Source: Bacteroidales bacterium UBA1725
GTDB taxonomy: Bacteria; Bacteroidota; Bacteroidia; Bacteroidales; UBA932
Direction: 5' to 3'
Length of the DNA stretch: 26,385 nt
NCBI GenBank assembly: GCA_002315815.1
Contig: DCIN01000065.1
Span: 1-26,385, forward strand
Numbering within the stretch: the stretch's first letter is position 1; every line of letters starts with the position of its first letter. This document shows positions 7,272-15,368 of the stretch, piece by piece. Below the pieces are notes generated by a model. That model was not told the DNA's origin. It was given only the letters and a program-made list of their open reading frames with translations, and made no database searches. The position numbers and the translations under genes are program-made.

Positions 7272-7833
7272 CGAACTTGTCAGACTTGCCGTCATCGGAG
7301 ACGGCACGGCCTTTACGGAACTCTGGGATACTCATATCGCCGGCCTGAAGGCCTATCTGAAAGGCAGTATGAAGAATCTTGACGATTTCTATGTGGATGA
7401 CATCTGCTCCAGAAGTTTCGAGAAGGCATTCAGGCAGATACGCAGCTATGACCCATCAAGGAGCCGATTCTCTACCTGGCTCAGGACTATTGCCCACAAT
7501 ACTGCGCTGGATACGATAGAGCAGGAAAGCAGGGCACAGCAGAAATATATACGTCTGGATCAGGATATTGAGGACAATTCTGCCATTGCTTTTATTGGAG
7601 ATGATGGAATTACCGCTCTCGACAGCATTATCCGCGACGAGGATGAGGAGAAGATGACACGTTATATCGAAGGCCTTCCTGAAATATACCGTACAGTGGC
7701 CAGATTGCGTCTTGTGGAGCGAATGCCCTACAAGGAGATTGCGGAGGAACTCGGAATGGAACTGAATACCGTGCGTACACGCATACGCAGGGCGAAAGCT
7801 ATTATAGAGGAAGCGAAGGCTGATGAAGACTGA
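7243..7833 (+). CDS. ECF-type RNA polymerase sigma factor
   Basis: A 196-residue sigma-70-family regulator. Region 2 (about 20-95) includes DICSRSFEKAFRQIRSYDPSRSRFSTWLRTIAHNTALD, with the FSTWL..IA..T..D core. Region 4 (about 140-190) includes LPEIYRTVARLRLVERMPYKEIAEEL and an HTH ending NTVRTRIRRAKAII. The ATG at 7243 lies inside the polA 3' end (29-bp overlap); no later ATG precedes region 2, so this start is nearly forced. No anti-sigma or membrane partner adjoins it; the next gene is rsmG. The overlap suggests co-transcription and coupled translation with polA. Its targets cannot be read from the sequence. Confidence 0.92.
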   Translation: MDIHGLKPIDELVRLAVIGDGTAFTELWDTHIAGLKAYLKGSMKNLDDFYVDDICSRSFEKAFRQIRSYDPSRSRFSTWLRTIAHNTALDTIEQESRAQQKYIRLDQDIEDNSAIAFIGDDGITALDSIIRDEDEEKMTRYIEGLPEIYRTVARLRLVERMPYKEIAEELGMELNTVRTRIRRAKAIIEEAKADED

Positions 7834-7842
7834 TGAATACTG

Positions 7843-7879
7843 AAATAGGAAGAAAAGATTAAATAAGGAAGAAAAGATT
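7843..7879 (+). repeat. Tandem 18/19-bp purine-rich repeat between the sigma gene and rsmG
   Basis: Bases 7843-7860 repeat at 7861-7879 with a single inserted base; the shared core is ggaagaaaagatt. A third, degenerate unit (gaaatagaaagaat) runs into the rsmG start. Just upstream, tgatgaagac / tgatgaatac repeats at 7821-7840 across the sigma stop codon. No terminator or promoter was seen in this 58-bp gap. Confidence 0.85.
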
Positions 7880-7891
7880 GAAATAGAAAGA

Positions 7892-8509
7892 ATGACGAAA
7901 ATTGAAACAGCGAGAATGACAGAAAGCGATTTCGACGGGGCCGTTGCCCTCTGGAAGGAATGGAATTCCAGAATCAATGTTATTTCCAGAAAGGATGAGG
8001 ACAATATCTGGAAACACCATATTCTTCATTCTCTGGCGATTGCAGAGTATCTTTCTCGTTTTGGATGTGAGTTTGAATCTGATGACAGCATACTTGATCT
8101 CGGTACCGGAGGAGGATTTCCGGGCATACCGCTTGCGCTTGCGTTTCCCGATGTCAGTTTTACTCTCTGTGACAGTATCGGCAAGAAAATCAAAGTCGCA
8201 TCAGCGGTCGCCGAAGGGCTTGGTCTGAAGAACGTTGTCTGTGTGAACGCTAGAGCCGAATCACTGCCCGGCACATTCGACTGGGTAGTATCCCGTGCCG
8301 TCACGTCTTTGGATAACTTCTATCCCTGGGTGAAAGGCCGTTTCAGCAAAGGTATTCTTTATCTGAAGGGTGGAGAGGTCAATGAGGAGATTGCCCTTCT
8401 GTGCAGGAAATTTGCTCTTAATCCCGCCAAAGTCAAGTCATGGCCCATAAGTGAATGGCTTGAAGATGATTATTTCAAAGAAAAATTTGTTATTCACATC
8501 AAAAAATGA
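7892..8509 (+). CDS. rsmG: 16S rRNA (guanine-N7)-methyltransferase RsmG (GidB)
   Basis: A 205-residue SAM-dependent methyltransferase that makes m7G at position 527 (E. coli numbering) of 16S rRNA. Diagnostic motifs: LWKEWNSRINVISRKD and HHILHSLAIAEYL at the N-terminus, the SAM-binding loop ILDLGTGGGFPGIPLA (D69-G78), then FDWVVSRAVTSLDNFYPW, with the SRAV signature. ATG 7892 gives the usual length; ATG 7916 (MTESDF) is a plausible alternative that removes eight unconserved residues, and both lie in the same agaatgac context. It is the last gene of the xseA-polA cluster, and its 3' end contains the rpmH promoter. Confidence 0.95.
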   Translation: MTKIETARMTESDFDGAVALWKEWNSRINVISRKDEDNIWKHHILHSLAIAEYLSRFGCEFESDDSILDLGTGGGFPGIPLALAFPDVSFTLCDSIGKKIKVASAVAEGLGLKNVVCVNARAESLPGTFDWVVSRAVTSLDNFYPWVKGRFSKGILYLKGGEVNEEIALLCRKFALNPAKVKSWPISEWLEDDYFKEKFVIHIKK

Positions 8510-8517
8510 TACCTTTG
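8486..8517 (+). promoter_or_regulatory. Promoter of rpmH, inside the rsmG 3' end
   Basis: TTTG (8486-8489), a 20-nt spacer, then TACCTTTG (8510-8517): a full match to the Bacteroidota -33/-7 consensus. The predicted start, near 8523, gives a ~30-nt AT-rich leader to the rpmH ATG at 8554. The -7 box begins on the last base of the rsmG stop region. Confidence 0.85.
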
Positions 8518-8553
8518 CCCTCCCGAATTTGAATAATTAAAAAATAATAGATA

Positions 8554-8706
8554 ATGAAACGCACATTTCAACCTTCCAATCGCAAGAGAGTCAACAAGCA
8601 TGGCTTCCGTGAGCGTATGAGTACACCTAACGGCCGCAGGGTACTTGCTTCACGTCGCGCACACGGCCGCAAGAAACTTACAGTTTCTTCAGAAGACCGT
8701 TTCTAG
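8554..8706 (+). CDS. rpmH: 50S ribosomal protein L34
   Basis: A 50-residue, strongly basic protein beginning MKRTFQPSNRKRVNKHGFRE and continuing RMSTPNGRRVLASRRAHGRK, the universal L34 signature. L34 is usually 44-52 residues; the short tail after GRKKLTVS is normal for Bacteroidota. It is expressed from its own strong promoter (8486-8517) and closed by a terminator (8732-8763). Neither rnpA nor dnaA, its common partners in other phyla, adjoins it. Confidence 0.97.
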   Translation: MKRTFQPSNRKRVNKHGFRERMSTPNGRRVLASRRAHGRKKLTVSSEDRF

Positions 8707-8731
8707 TATCGTAATCGTTACAGAAAGATAG

Positions 8732-8763
8732 GAAGGGTGACCTGAAACGGTCATCCTTCTTTT
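8732..8763 (+). terminator. Rho-independent terminator of rpmH
   Basis: The 11-bp stem gaagggtgacc (8732-8742) / ggtcatccttc (8749-8759) contains one G-T wobble and a 6-nt loop, tgaaac. It is followed by a short T-run (8760-8763) on the plus strand, 26 bp past the rpmH stop. Confidence 0.8.
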
Positions 8764-8814
8764 GTTCGTCCGGCACGTGTTTGTCCATCCACGTGTTCGT
8801 CCGGCACGAACGTG
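8763..8814. repeat. 15-bp direct repeat and hairpin between rpmH and the lytic transglycosylase
   Basis: tgttcgtccggcacg occurs at 8763-8777 and 8794-8808. The second copy folds with the following bases: 8792-8800 pairs with 8806-8814 (gttcgt/acgaac core plus two wobbles and a C-G), with loop ccggc. It lies 2 bp beyond the minus-strand stop codon, so it might help end that transcript, although no U-run follows it. Confidence 0.6.
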
Positions 8815-8816
8815 CT

Positions 8817-9716
8817 CTAACGGGGGACAGGAGGTGCCGGTATATCGATTTTGTATGCCTTCCGGTCCTTGTTCGTGAGTTTGTCGCTGCGAAGCCAACG
8901 GTTCTCCCTTTTCAACTGGGCGTAGGATATGCCGTATTCTCCTGCGAAATCCACCAGTGAGGGTATCGGCTCAGATATTGTCACAGTTTTCTGCGGTTCA
9001 GGATAATTGTAGCTTTCTTCCGGTTCAAGGTGAAAACCGAAAGCCTCAGGGTTCTCATACAGCATCTTCACTGCCAGAAGGCGGAACATATATCTTGAGG
9101 TTTCTTCCACCAGCCATAAATCCAATGCGGAGTCACAGTGCTGATCCTCCAGCTTGGCCGATATTCCATTCTGACCTCCGTTGTAACTTGCGGCTGCTGT
9201 CATCCAGTCGCCGTATTTTTCATAGGCTTCCTTGAGAAAGCTGCAGGCAGCTTGAGTCGCCTTGGCCGTATTGTATCTTTCATCCACCTCGGAATTGATT
9301 TCCAAACCGTATTTCTGTCCTGTCGCTTTGGTGAACTGCCACAATCCGGCCGCTCCGGCCGACGAAACGGCCGAAGGATCGAGTGTGCTCTCTATCGCCA
9401 TCAGATATTTCAGATCATCGGGCATTCCAAGCCTCTTCAGTATGGGTTCCACACGGGCGAATACTCCCGGCCCCCTTTTGAGCAGCAGCAGCGAGGTACT
9501 GTGCATATAGGTGAAGGATATGATCTCCCTGTCCATCCTTTCGTACAGGTCGCTGCGCGAGAAACTGATTGTGTCTCCGGCGAATATGATGAATTCAGGC
9601 ACGGCCGGAGCCTTTTTGTGCAGTTGTTCCCCTCTGAATTGATTCTGGGCGTGAATGGCCGCAGAAGCGAGTACGGCGGCCGCCGCTATGAGCGAAGCAA
9701 TATAAATGTTTTTCAT
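8817..9716 (-). CDS. Secreted lytic murein transglycosylase (SLT/GH23 family, MltD-like)
   Basis: A 299-residue protein that cleaves the MurNAc-GlcNAc bond of peptidoglycan in the periplasm. It has a signal peptide (MKNIYIASLIAAAAVLASAA, cleavage probably after IHAQ at residue 24). The GH23 core has the catalytic Glu109 in YLMAIESTLDP, followed by AGAAGLWQFTKATGQKYGL and AASYNGGQNGI, the canonical SLT motifs. The C-terminal ~50 residues (SLVDFAGEYGISYAQLKREN...) resemble a single degenerate LysM-like segment, so it is shorter than classical MltD with its several LysM repeats. The start is the ATG at 9716, directly ahead of the signal peptide; an upstream in-frame start would extend it 22 residues into non-signal sequence. 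It is divergent from addB with only 47 bp between. Confidence 0.92.
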   Translation of the reverse strand: MKNIYIASLIAAAAVLASAAIHAQNQFRGEQLHKKAPAVPEFIIFAGDTISFSRSDLYERMDREIISFTYMHSTSLLLLKRGPGVFARVEPILKRLGMPDDLKYLMAIESTLDPSAVSSAGAAGLWQFTKATGQKYGLEINSEVDERYNTAKATQAACSFLKEAYEKYGDWMTAAASYNGGQNGISAKLEDQHCDSALDLWLVEETSRYMFRLLAVKMLYENPEAFGFHLEPEESYNYPEPQKTVTISEPIPSLVDFAGEYGISYAQLKRENRWLRSDKLTNKDRKAYKIDIPAPPVPR

Positions 9717-9729
9717 ATCAAAATACAGT

Positions 9730-9759
9730 GAAAGATAGGCATTTTTTTGAGTATATTTG
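9730..9759. promoter_or_regulatory. Divergent -7-like boxes between the lytic transglycosylase and addB
   Basis: On the plus strand, TATATTTG (9752-9759) fits the -7 consensus exactly and would start transcription almost at the addB ATG (9764), giving a leaderless or near-leaderless message. On the minus strand, TATCTTTC (9737-9730) fits seven of eight bases for the transglycosylase gene. Neither has a TTTG at the right distance, so both are tentative. Confidence 0.35.
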
Positions 9760-9763
9760 CTTG

Positions 9764-12598
9764 ATGACTGCTTTTCTAGCACAGGTTGCGGCGCATTATT
9801 ATGGTGCCGGGGATATAGAGGGGATGTGTTTCATTTTCCCGAACCGCAGGGCCAAGTCGTTCTTCCGCAAGTGGCTCTGTGATGAAGTGGCTTCGGGCAA
9901 CGGGATTCCTGTCATCGCTCCGGCGATGATGACTGTCAATGAGTTCTTTTACAGTCTGGGTTCCGGAAACCAGACCGACAGGATAACTCTTCTCCTTGAA
10001 CTGTACTCTCTGTATTCCTCGCTCAATCCCAAAGCTGAACCTCTGGATGACTTCATCTTCTGGGGGGATGTGCTTCTCTCGGACTTCGACGACGTGGACA
10101 AATATCTGGTGGATGCCCGAAATCTTTTTACGGATGTCTCCGATTTCAAGAATATTCAGGACAGTTACTCATATCTGTCCGTCCAGCAACGTCAGGCGAT
10201 TGAACGCTTTCTCTCCCATTTCCGTGGAGAGAATGGGGTGGGGGATTACAAGCGCCGCTTCCTCCAGGTATGGAACATTCTATATCCTCTCTATGTCGGT
10301 TTCAACGAGAAACTGTTGGCGGAAGGTCTCAGTTATGAGGGAGCCGTGTATCGCAGGGTGGCTGAGAGAGTTCGCAGTGAAGCTGTTTCCGACTTGCTCT
10401 CCGAGGCCTTTCCCGAGAGCAGGAAGTTTGTGTTTGTCGGGCTCAATGCGCTGAACGAGTGCGAGAGACTGCTCCTTTCACGGATGAAGAATGCCGGATT
10501 GGCCGAATTCTGTTGGGACTACAGCAGCGACATAATCAAAGACAGAGCCAACAAATCGTCATTCTTTCTTGAGAAAAATGTTGCGGAATTCGGTCAGGCC
10601 TTCAGCCTCGATTCAGAAGGTCTGAGACCTCCGGAGATTAATGTGCTGAGCGTACCGGGAGGTGTGGCGATGGCTAAACAGATACCGGCAATTCTCTCCC
10701 GTATCCCATCGGACAAGCCTGTTGGCATAGAAACAGCCGTGATTCTTCCCGACGAAGGCCTTCTTCTTCCTGTCCTGAACTCCATACCGTCCTCAATCCG
10801 TGAACTCAATGTGACTATGGGTTATCCTATGGGAGCCAGTGAGTTCTGGAGCTTGATGAATGACATTTCCTCCCTTCAGATGCATATCCGCATCAAGGAT
10901 GGCAGGTGTTTGTTCTATCACAGGCAGGTCTGGTCCATATTCTCCAATGCGGTGTTCAAGTCGCTGCTCAGTCCCGAGGCCGTTTCGCAGGTTGAGACTG
11001 TAAGGAAAGAGGCAAGATATTACATCGCTCAGGACGATCTCAACGGTGATCCTGTCCTGGATTTGATATTCAAACCCGTGGTCAAGGATACACGGCAAGT
11101 GTCCGCAGATGCCGTGCGCAAGATAGAGGAATACCAGCTTGCCCTGATTACCGGAATTGCCCCGCTTCTGAAGGATAAGCCGGAGATGGCAGTAGAGATG
11201 GACTTTGCTATGGTGTACCATCTTGCAGTCAAGAGGCTTTATCAATACACCCTGCCCATACTTCCGGCCACATATTTCAGTCTTCTGGCTCAGCTCGTGG
11301 GTTCCGCTTCGGTTCCTTTTCAGGGCGAACCCCTGGGTGGCCTGCAGATTATGGGTCCTCTCGAGACCAGAGCCCTCGACTTCGACAATCTCATCATCCT
11401 CAGTTGCAACGAGGGGATGTTTCCCAGGCGCAGCGTCAGTTCTTCTTTCATCCCTCCAGAGCTCAGGAAGGGCTTCTGCCTACCAACCTACGAATATCAG
11501 GATGCGGTGTGGGCTTATTATTTCTACCGTCTCATCCAGCGTGCATCCAGGGTCTGGCTTGTGTCCGATTCTCGTACAGAAGGCCTCAGCACAGGAGAGG
11601 AGAGCCGGTATATCAAACAGTTGGAGTTGCATTTCGGCTTGGCCGTCAAAAGGCACGTCCTGTCCTCCTCCATCAGTGTGCCGGAAGAGGACAGTGATAT
11701 AGCAAAGACGGGCGAGCATCTGGAACGATTGCATCACAGCAGGCTTTCGGCCAGTGCTCTCAAGAACTATCTCAGCTGTCCGGCCAGATTCTACTACGCG
11801 AGCGTTGAAAGACTGCAGGAAGACGAGGAAGTGGCCGAGGCCCTTGATGCCGGTTCAGTTGGAAACGTCTTCCACAAGGCGATGGAGGAGCTTTACAGGG
11901 GTCGTGATGTAATCAGTCGTGATTATCTCGACTCCCTGCTCTCTGACAAGACCGGCTTGCACACCCTGGTGTCAGGTTTGATAATGAAGCAGCTCAATTG
12001 CTTCGAAGTGAGCGGGCGGAACATAATCTTCGAGGATGTGGTGAGCAGGTATGTCCTCAAGGTTCTTGAAAGGGACAGGGAACTGCTGGACAGTTACGGA
12101 ACCGACAGTTTCAGGGTCCTGGGCCTGGAATTGGAGAAGAAGATGGATATCCACGGTTTTCATTTTCTGGGCTATATCGACAGGCTCGACAGTTTTGTGC
12201 CCGACGAAATCCGTGTAGTGGATTACAAGACAGGCAAAGTCAGTGACGACGATTTCCATATCGATTCCGGCAATGCCGCCAAAGTCGTGGAGAAGCTTTT
12301 TGGCAGCGATGACAAAAACCGGCCGAAGATAGCCTTGCAGCTGTATCTCTATGACCGCTTCATTTCCTCGGACCGGGAATATGCTGGCAAGAAGGTGGTG
12401 AATTCCATATATCAGACCTCCCGCCTGTTCCGAAGCGGGGTGGAGAAAGTGGAGCTGGATCCGCTTTTCTGCTCGCTGATGGATTCGTCACTTGAAGGAC
12501 TGCTTGACGAAATCGGCGATTTGGCCGTTCCCTGGAGGAGGACGGAGGATTTGCTTACCTGTTCATTCTGTGATTTCAAGACAATTTGCGGACGATGA
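9764..12598 (+). CDS. addB: AddB-type subunit of the AddAB helicase-nuclease (iron-staple PD-(D/E)XK nuclease)
   Basis: A 944-residue partner of AddA for processing double-strand DNA ends before RecA loading. The C-terminal nuclease has LSCPARFYYASVERL (C672), GNVFHKAME, a D-x-K core in VVDYKTGK (D820, K822) and KIALQLYLYDRF, and ends CSFCDFKTICGR (C933, C936, C942). One distant Cys plus C-x2-C-x5-C is the 4Fe-4S staple pattern of AddB. The N-terminal half is UvrD-like but has no Walker A (FIFPNRRAKSFFRKWL where GKT would lie), so it is probably a recognition or scaffold domain, not an ATPase. ATG 9764 (MTAFLAQ) is preferred because a -7 box precedes it; an upstream in-frame start adds 12 residues. 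It overlaps addA by 4 bp (ATGA). Confidence 0.9.
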   Translation: MTAFLAQVAAHYYGAGDIEGMCFIFPNRRAKSFFRKWLCDEVASGNGIPVIAPAMMTVNEFFYSLGSGNQTDRITLLLELYSLYSSLNPKAEPLDDFIFWGDVLLSDFDDVDKYLVDARNLFTDVSDFKNIQDSYSYLSVQQRQAIERFLSHFRGENGVGDYKRRFLQVWNILYPLYVGFNEKLLAEGLSYEGAVYRRVAERVRSEAVSDLLSEAFPESRKFVFVGLNALNECERLLLSRMKNAGLAEFCWDYSSDIIKDRANKSSFFLEKNVAEFGQAFSLDSEGLRPPEINVLSVPGGVAMAKQIPAILSRIPSDKPVGIETAVILPDEGLLLPVLNSIPSSIRELNVTMGYPMGASEFWSLMNDISSLQMHIRIKDGRCLFYHRQVWSIFSNAVFKSLLSPEAVSQVETVRKEARYYIAQDDLNGDPVLDLIFKPVVKDTRQVSADAVRKIEEYQLALITGIAPLLKDKPEMAVEMDFAMVYHLAVKRLYQYTLPILPATYFSLLAQLVGSASVPFQGEPLGGLQIMGPLETRALDFDNLIILSCNEGMFPRRSVSSSFIPPELRKGFCLPTYEYQDAVWAYYFYRLIQRASRVWLVSDSRTEGLSTGEESRYIKQLELHFGLAVKRHVLSSSISVPEEDSDIAKTGEHLERLHHSRLSASALKNYLSCPARFYYASVERLQEDEEVAEALDAGSVGNVFHKAMEELYRGRDVISRDYLDSLLSDKTGLHTLVSGLIMKQLNCFEVSGRNIIFEDVVSRYVLKVLERDRELLDSYGTDSFRVLGLELEKKMDIHGFHFLGYIDRLDSFVPDEIRVVDYKTGKVSDDDFHIDSGNAAKVVEKLFGSDDKNRPKIALQLYLYDRFISSDREYAGKKVVNSIYQTSRLFRSGVEKVELDPLFCSLMDSSLEGLLDEIGDLAVPWRRTEDLLTCSFCDFKTICGR

Positions 12599-15339
12599 AA
12601 GTATTGAAGGCTTCGGCGGGTTCGGGCAAGACTTACGCCCTGTCCCACTCATACATACAGTTGCTCCTCGACTCTGATGACCGTTATGCGTACAGGCACA
12701 TACTGGCAGTGACCTTCACCAACAAGGCCACTGCGGAGATGAAATCCAGGATATTGCGTGATTTGAGCGCGATGGCTCGAGACAATCCAAAGGCAGGCCG
12801 ACTTCTTTCCGACATATTGCACGACTACAGTGCGTTTTCCATTTGTACTATAGACAGGTTCTTCCAGCAGACGCTCAAGGCTTTCTCAAGAGAGATAGGC
12901 CAATTCTCGTCTTACCGTATCGAGCTTGACAGAAAATCGCTGATACAGGAGACAATGGACAGAATACTTGATTCCCTGGACGAGAACAGTGCCGAATTGA
13001 CCGCCTGGATTAAGGAAAGTGTGGCGGACAAACTCGGGACGGGAAAGAAATTCAATATCGATGAGGGTTTGTATGACACCGGTGCGCTGCTCAAGAACGA
13101 AGAGCACCGCAGACTGTGCGAGAAGTACGGAATCAATGATGCTGAGTCCTTCTCAAAGGAGAGGCTTGCTGCAATCCGAAAGTCCTGCCGCAGAATCATA
13201 AAGGATTTTGAGGAGAATGCCGCCGCACTGGGTCTTGCTTTCGAACCCGGAGAGGGAATCAAGAAACCCGGAATCAGGACCCTTTCCAAAGACCCCGGTC
13301 TCGAAATCCTTTTCGGAGAGCCTTACAGACTGTACCGTACAGCCCTCATTCTTGATGGACAGATTTATTCCCTTGGTCTTGCCGGAGAATTTTATCGTAC
13401 TTTCGAATCACTGGTCAAGGAGAAGAACGTAATGCCTCTGGAGGATTCCAACACCATTCTCAGAGATATCATCGATGGATCCGACGCTCCCTTCGTATAT
13501 GAAAAGACCGGGGTCAGGTACGAGCATTTCCTTCTGGACGAATTTCAGGATACTTCTTCTATACAATGGTCCAATTTTCTTCCTCTTCTGAAGGAGAGTG
13601 AGGCGGCTTCCGAACCTGGCAAACTGAGCAATCTCATAGTTGGCGATGTGAAACAGAGCATCTACCGGTGGCGGGATTCGGACTGGAGACTTCTGGGAGA
13701 GGAAGTGCAGAAGGAATTTCCGGGAGTGATTCCAGAAGTTCTCGACTGCAACTGGAGGAGCACGCAGACCGTGGTGGATTTCAACAACAGATTCTTCACA
13801 AAGGCGGCAAAGGCAATAGGCACATCCATTTATGACGATGTTTTTCAGAAATGTATGACTAAGGACAAGCAGCCCGGCCACGTCCGTGTCAGTTTCGTTG
13901 ATGACCCCTCTGAGGCAGTTGTCGCTTCGATTTATGAGGCGAGAGTGTCGGGGGCTCTATGGAGCGACATCGCCGTGCTTGTCCGCAGCCGCAAGGAAGG
14001 TTCGATAATTGCAGCACGCCTGATAAAGGAAGGCTTGCCTGTGATATCGAATGAAGCTCTTCGCGTCAAATCTTCTCTTACCGTGCGCAGACTCGTTTCG
14101 CTGCTGCATTATATGGACAATCCGTCCAATACCATTGGGGGTTATCTGGCCAGGCAGTTGGGATTCGAGCTCGTACGCAATCATCACTCTCTTCTGGATC
14201 TCTGTGAGGAACTTCTTCGCAGCCTGTCCTACAAAGACGAAACGGTCTTTAGCGGCGAAACCCTTTTCATCCAGGCGTTTATGGATGAGCTTAGAAACTG
14301 GGTGGATACCAACGGCAACAACATCAGGGACTTCCTGCAATATTGGGAGGACGCTGACCCTTACATAGCATCACCGGAGAACAGTGCTTCCATCCGAATT
14401 CTCACTATACACAAGTCGAAGGGCCTCGAATTTCCTTTCGTGATTTTCCCTTATGCCGAGAAAGTGAGCCTGTACAAAGCTGATACACATTGGTGTTTGC
14501 TCAATGGAGGAGGTACGGGTATGGGAGACGAAGTGAATGGCATATACCCGGTAAGTCTCGGTTCTGTCTCTCCGGACACTTTGTTTTCCAATGCGTACCT
14601 GAAGGAAAGGAATCTCCAGGCGATAGATAACATCAATGTCTTCTACGTTGCTCTTACTCGCGCATCCAAAGCGATGCACATCATTTCTTCCATACCATCC
14701 AAGAAATTCCGCGAGGCTCTGGACAAAGGACGTCCCGAGTATGTCAACTTCTCCGAAATGTTGTATGAATTCTGCTGCAAGGCTACGGACTGCAGTTTCG
14801 GCGTGCCTTACGATTTCTCCGCTATGGAAAGAAAAGTCGCAGAACATATTGAAGCTTTCCCCGCCTCCTATCCGTCCATCCCGGCGGAAGGACGCATCAG
14901 CGCATCGAAAGATGCCTTGGACTACTTCGGAGAGGACGGTGTGACAGGCACATCGGCTTCGGCCAGACTTTGCGGCATTGAACTTCACAGAATTCTCGAG
15001 TCAGTTCGTGATTCGTCCGACCTCCCCGGTAATCTCGATTCCCAAAGCCGTGCCCTTCTGGAGGAAAGAATCGCTGCACATCCCGAGTGGTTTGATGCCG
15101 GAACTGTAAGAAACGAAATCAGCATAATCGACAGCAGCGGCAAGGAACACCGTCCGGACAGGGTCATCATCAGGGGCAGGAGTGCATTCATTCTGGACTA
15201 TAAGTTCGGCTCCATCCATAGAAAATCATATATAGCTCAGGTTCAAGACTATATCAAACTATATAAGGAGATGGGATGGATGGATGTCAAAGGTGCCGTA
15301 TGGTATGTGCCCGAGGACAAGGTTATCGAAGTCACCTGA
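12595..15339 (+). CDS. addA: AddA-type UvrD/Rep helicase-nuclease (double-strand break repair)
   Basis: A 914-residue superfamily 1A helicase with a C-terminal nuclease. Walker A, ASAGSGKT, lies at residues 6-13; then FTNKATAEMK (motif Ia), LLDEFQDTS (motif II, D315/E316), VGDVKQSIYRWRDSD (motif III), ILTIHKSKGLEFPFVIFPY (motif V) and FYVALTRASKAMHII (motif VI). The nuclease domain shows GIELHRILE, RPDRVI (D855), ILDYKFG (D868, K870) and QVQDYIKLY, an intact PD-(D/E)XK set. Both AddA and AddB therefore carry nucleases, as in the classical AddAB heterodimer. The start is ATG 12595, overlapping the addB stop as ATGA, so translation is probably coupled. The stop codon lies in the first copy of a 25-bp tandem duplication shared with the convergent alr gene. 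Confidence 0.93.
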   Translation: MKVLKASAGSGKTYALSHSYIQLLLDSDDRYAYRHILAVTFTNKATAEMKSRILRDLSAMARDNPKAGRLLSDILHDYSAFSICTIDRFFQQTLKAFSREIGQFSSYRIELDRKSLIQETMDRILDSLDENSAELTAWIKESVADKLGTGKKFNIDEGLYDTGALLKNEEHRRLCEKYGINDAESFSKERLAAIRKSCRRIIKDFEENAAALGLAFEPGEGIKKPGIRTLSKDPGLEILFGEPYRLYRTALILDGQIYSLGLAGEFYRTFESLVKEKNVMPLEDSNTILRDIIDGSDAPFVYEKTGVRYEHFLLDEFQDTSSIQWSNFLPLLKESEAASEPGKLSNLIVGDVKQSIYRWRDSDWRLLGEEVQKEFPGVIPEVLDCNWRSTQTVVDFNNRFFTKAAKAIGTSIYDDVFQKCMTKDKQPGHVRVSFVDDPSEAVVASIYEARVSGALWSDIAVLVRSRKEGSIIAARLIKEGLPVISNEALRVKSSLTVRRLVSLLHYMDNPSNTIGGYLARQLGFELVRNHHSLLDLCEELLRSLSYKDETVFSGETLFIQAFMDELRNWVDTNGNNIRDFLQYWEDADPYIASPENSASIRILTIHKSKGLEFPFVIFPYAEKVSLYKADTHWCLLNGGGTGMGDEVNGIYPVSLGSVSPDTLFSNAYLKERNLQAIDNINVFYVALTRASKAMHIISSIPSKKFREALDKGRPEYVNFSEMLYEFCCKATDCSFGVPYDFSAMERKVAEHIEAFPASYPSIPAEGRISASKDALDYFGEDGVTGTSASARLCGIELHRILESVRDSSDLPGNLDSQSRALLEERIAAHPEWFDAGTVRNEISIIDSSGKEHRPDRVIIRGRSAFILDYKFGSIHRKSYIAQVQDYIKLYKEMGWMDVKGAVWYVPEDKVIEVT

Positions 15340-15368
15340 TGACAAGCTTGTCGAAGTCACCTTATGAC
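15316..15368. repeat. 25-bp tandem duplication at the addA/alr tail-to-tail junction
   Basis: Bases 15316-15343 and 15341-15368 are 28-bp copies with three mismatches, offset by 25 bp. The first copy holds the addA stop (15337-15339) and the second holds the alr stop (15357-15359 on the minus strand). The join creates a perfect 12-bp palindrome, gacaagcttgtc (15341-15352). There is no U-run, so terminator function is doubtful. Confidence 0.85.
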
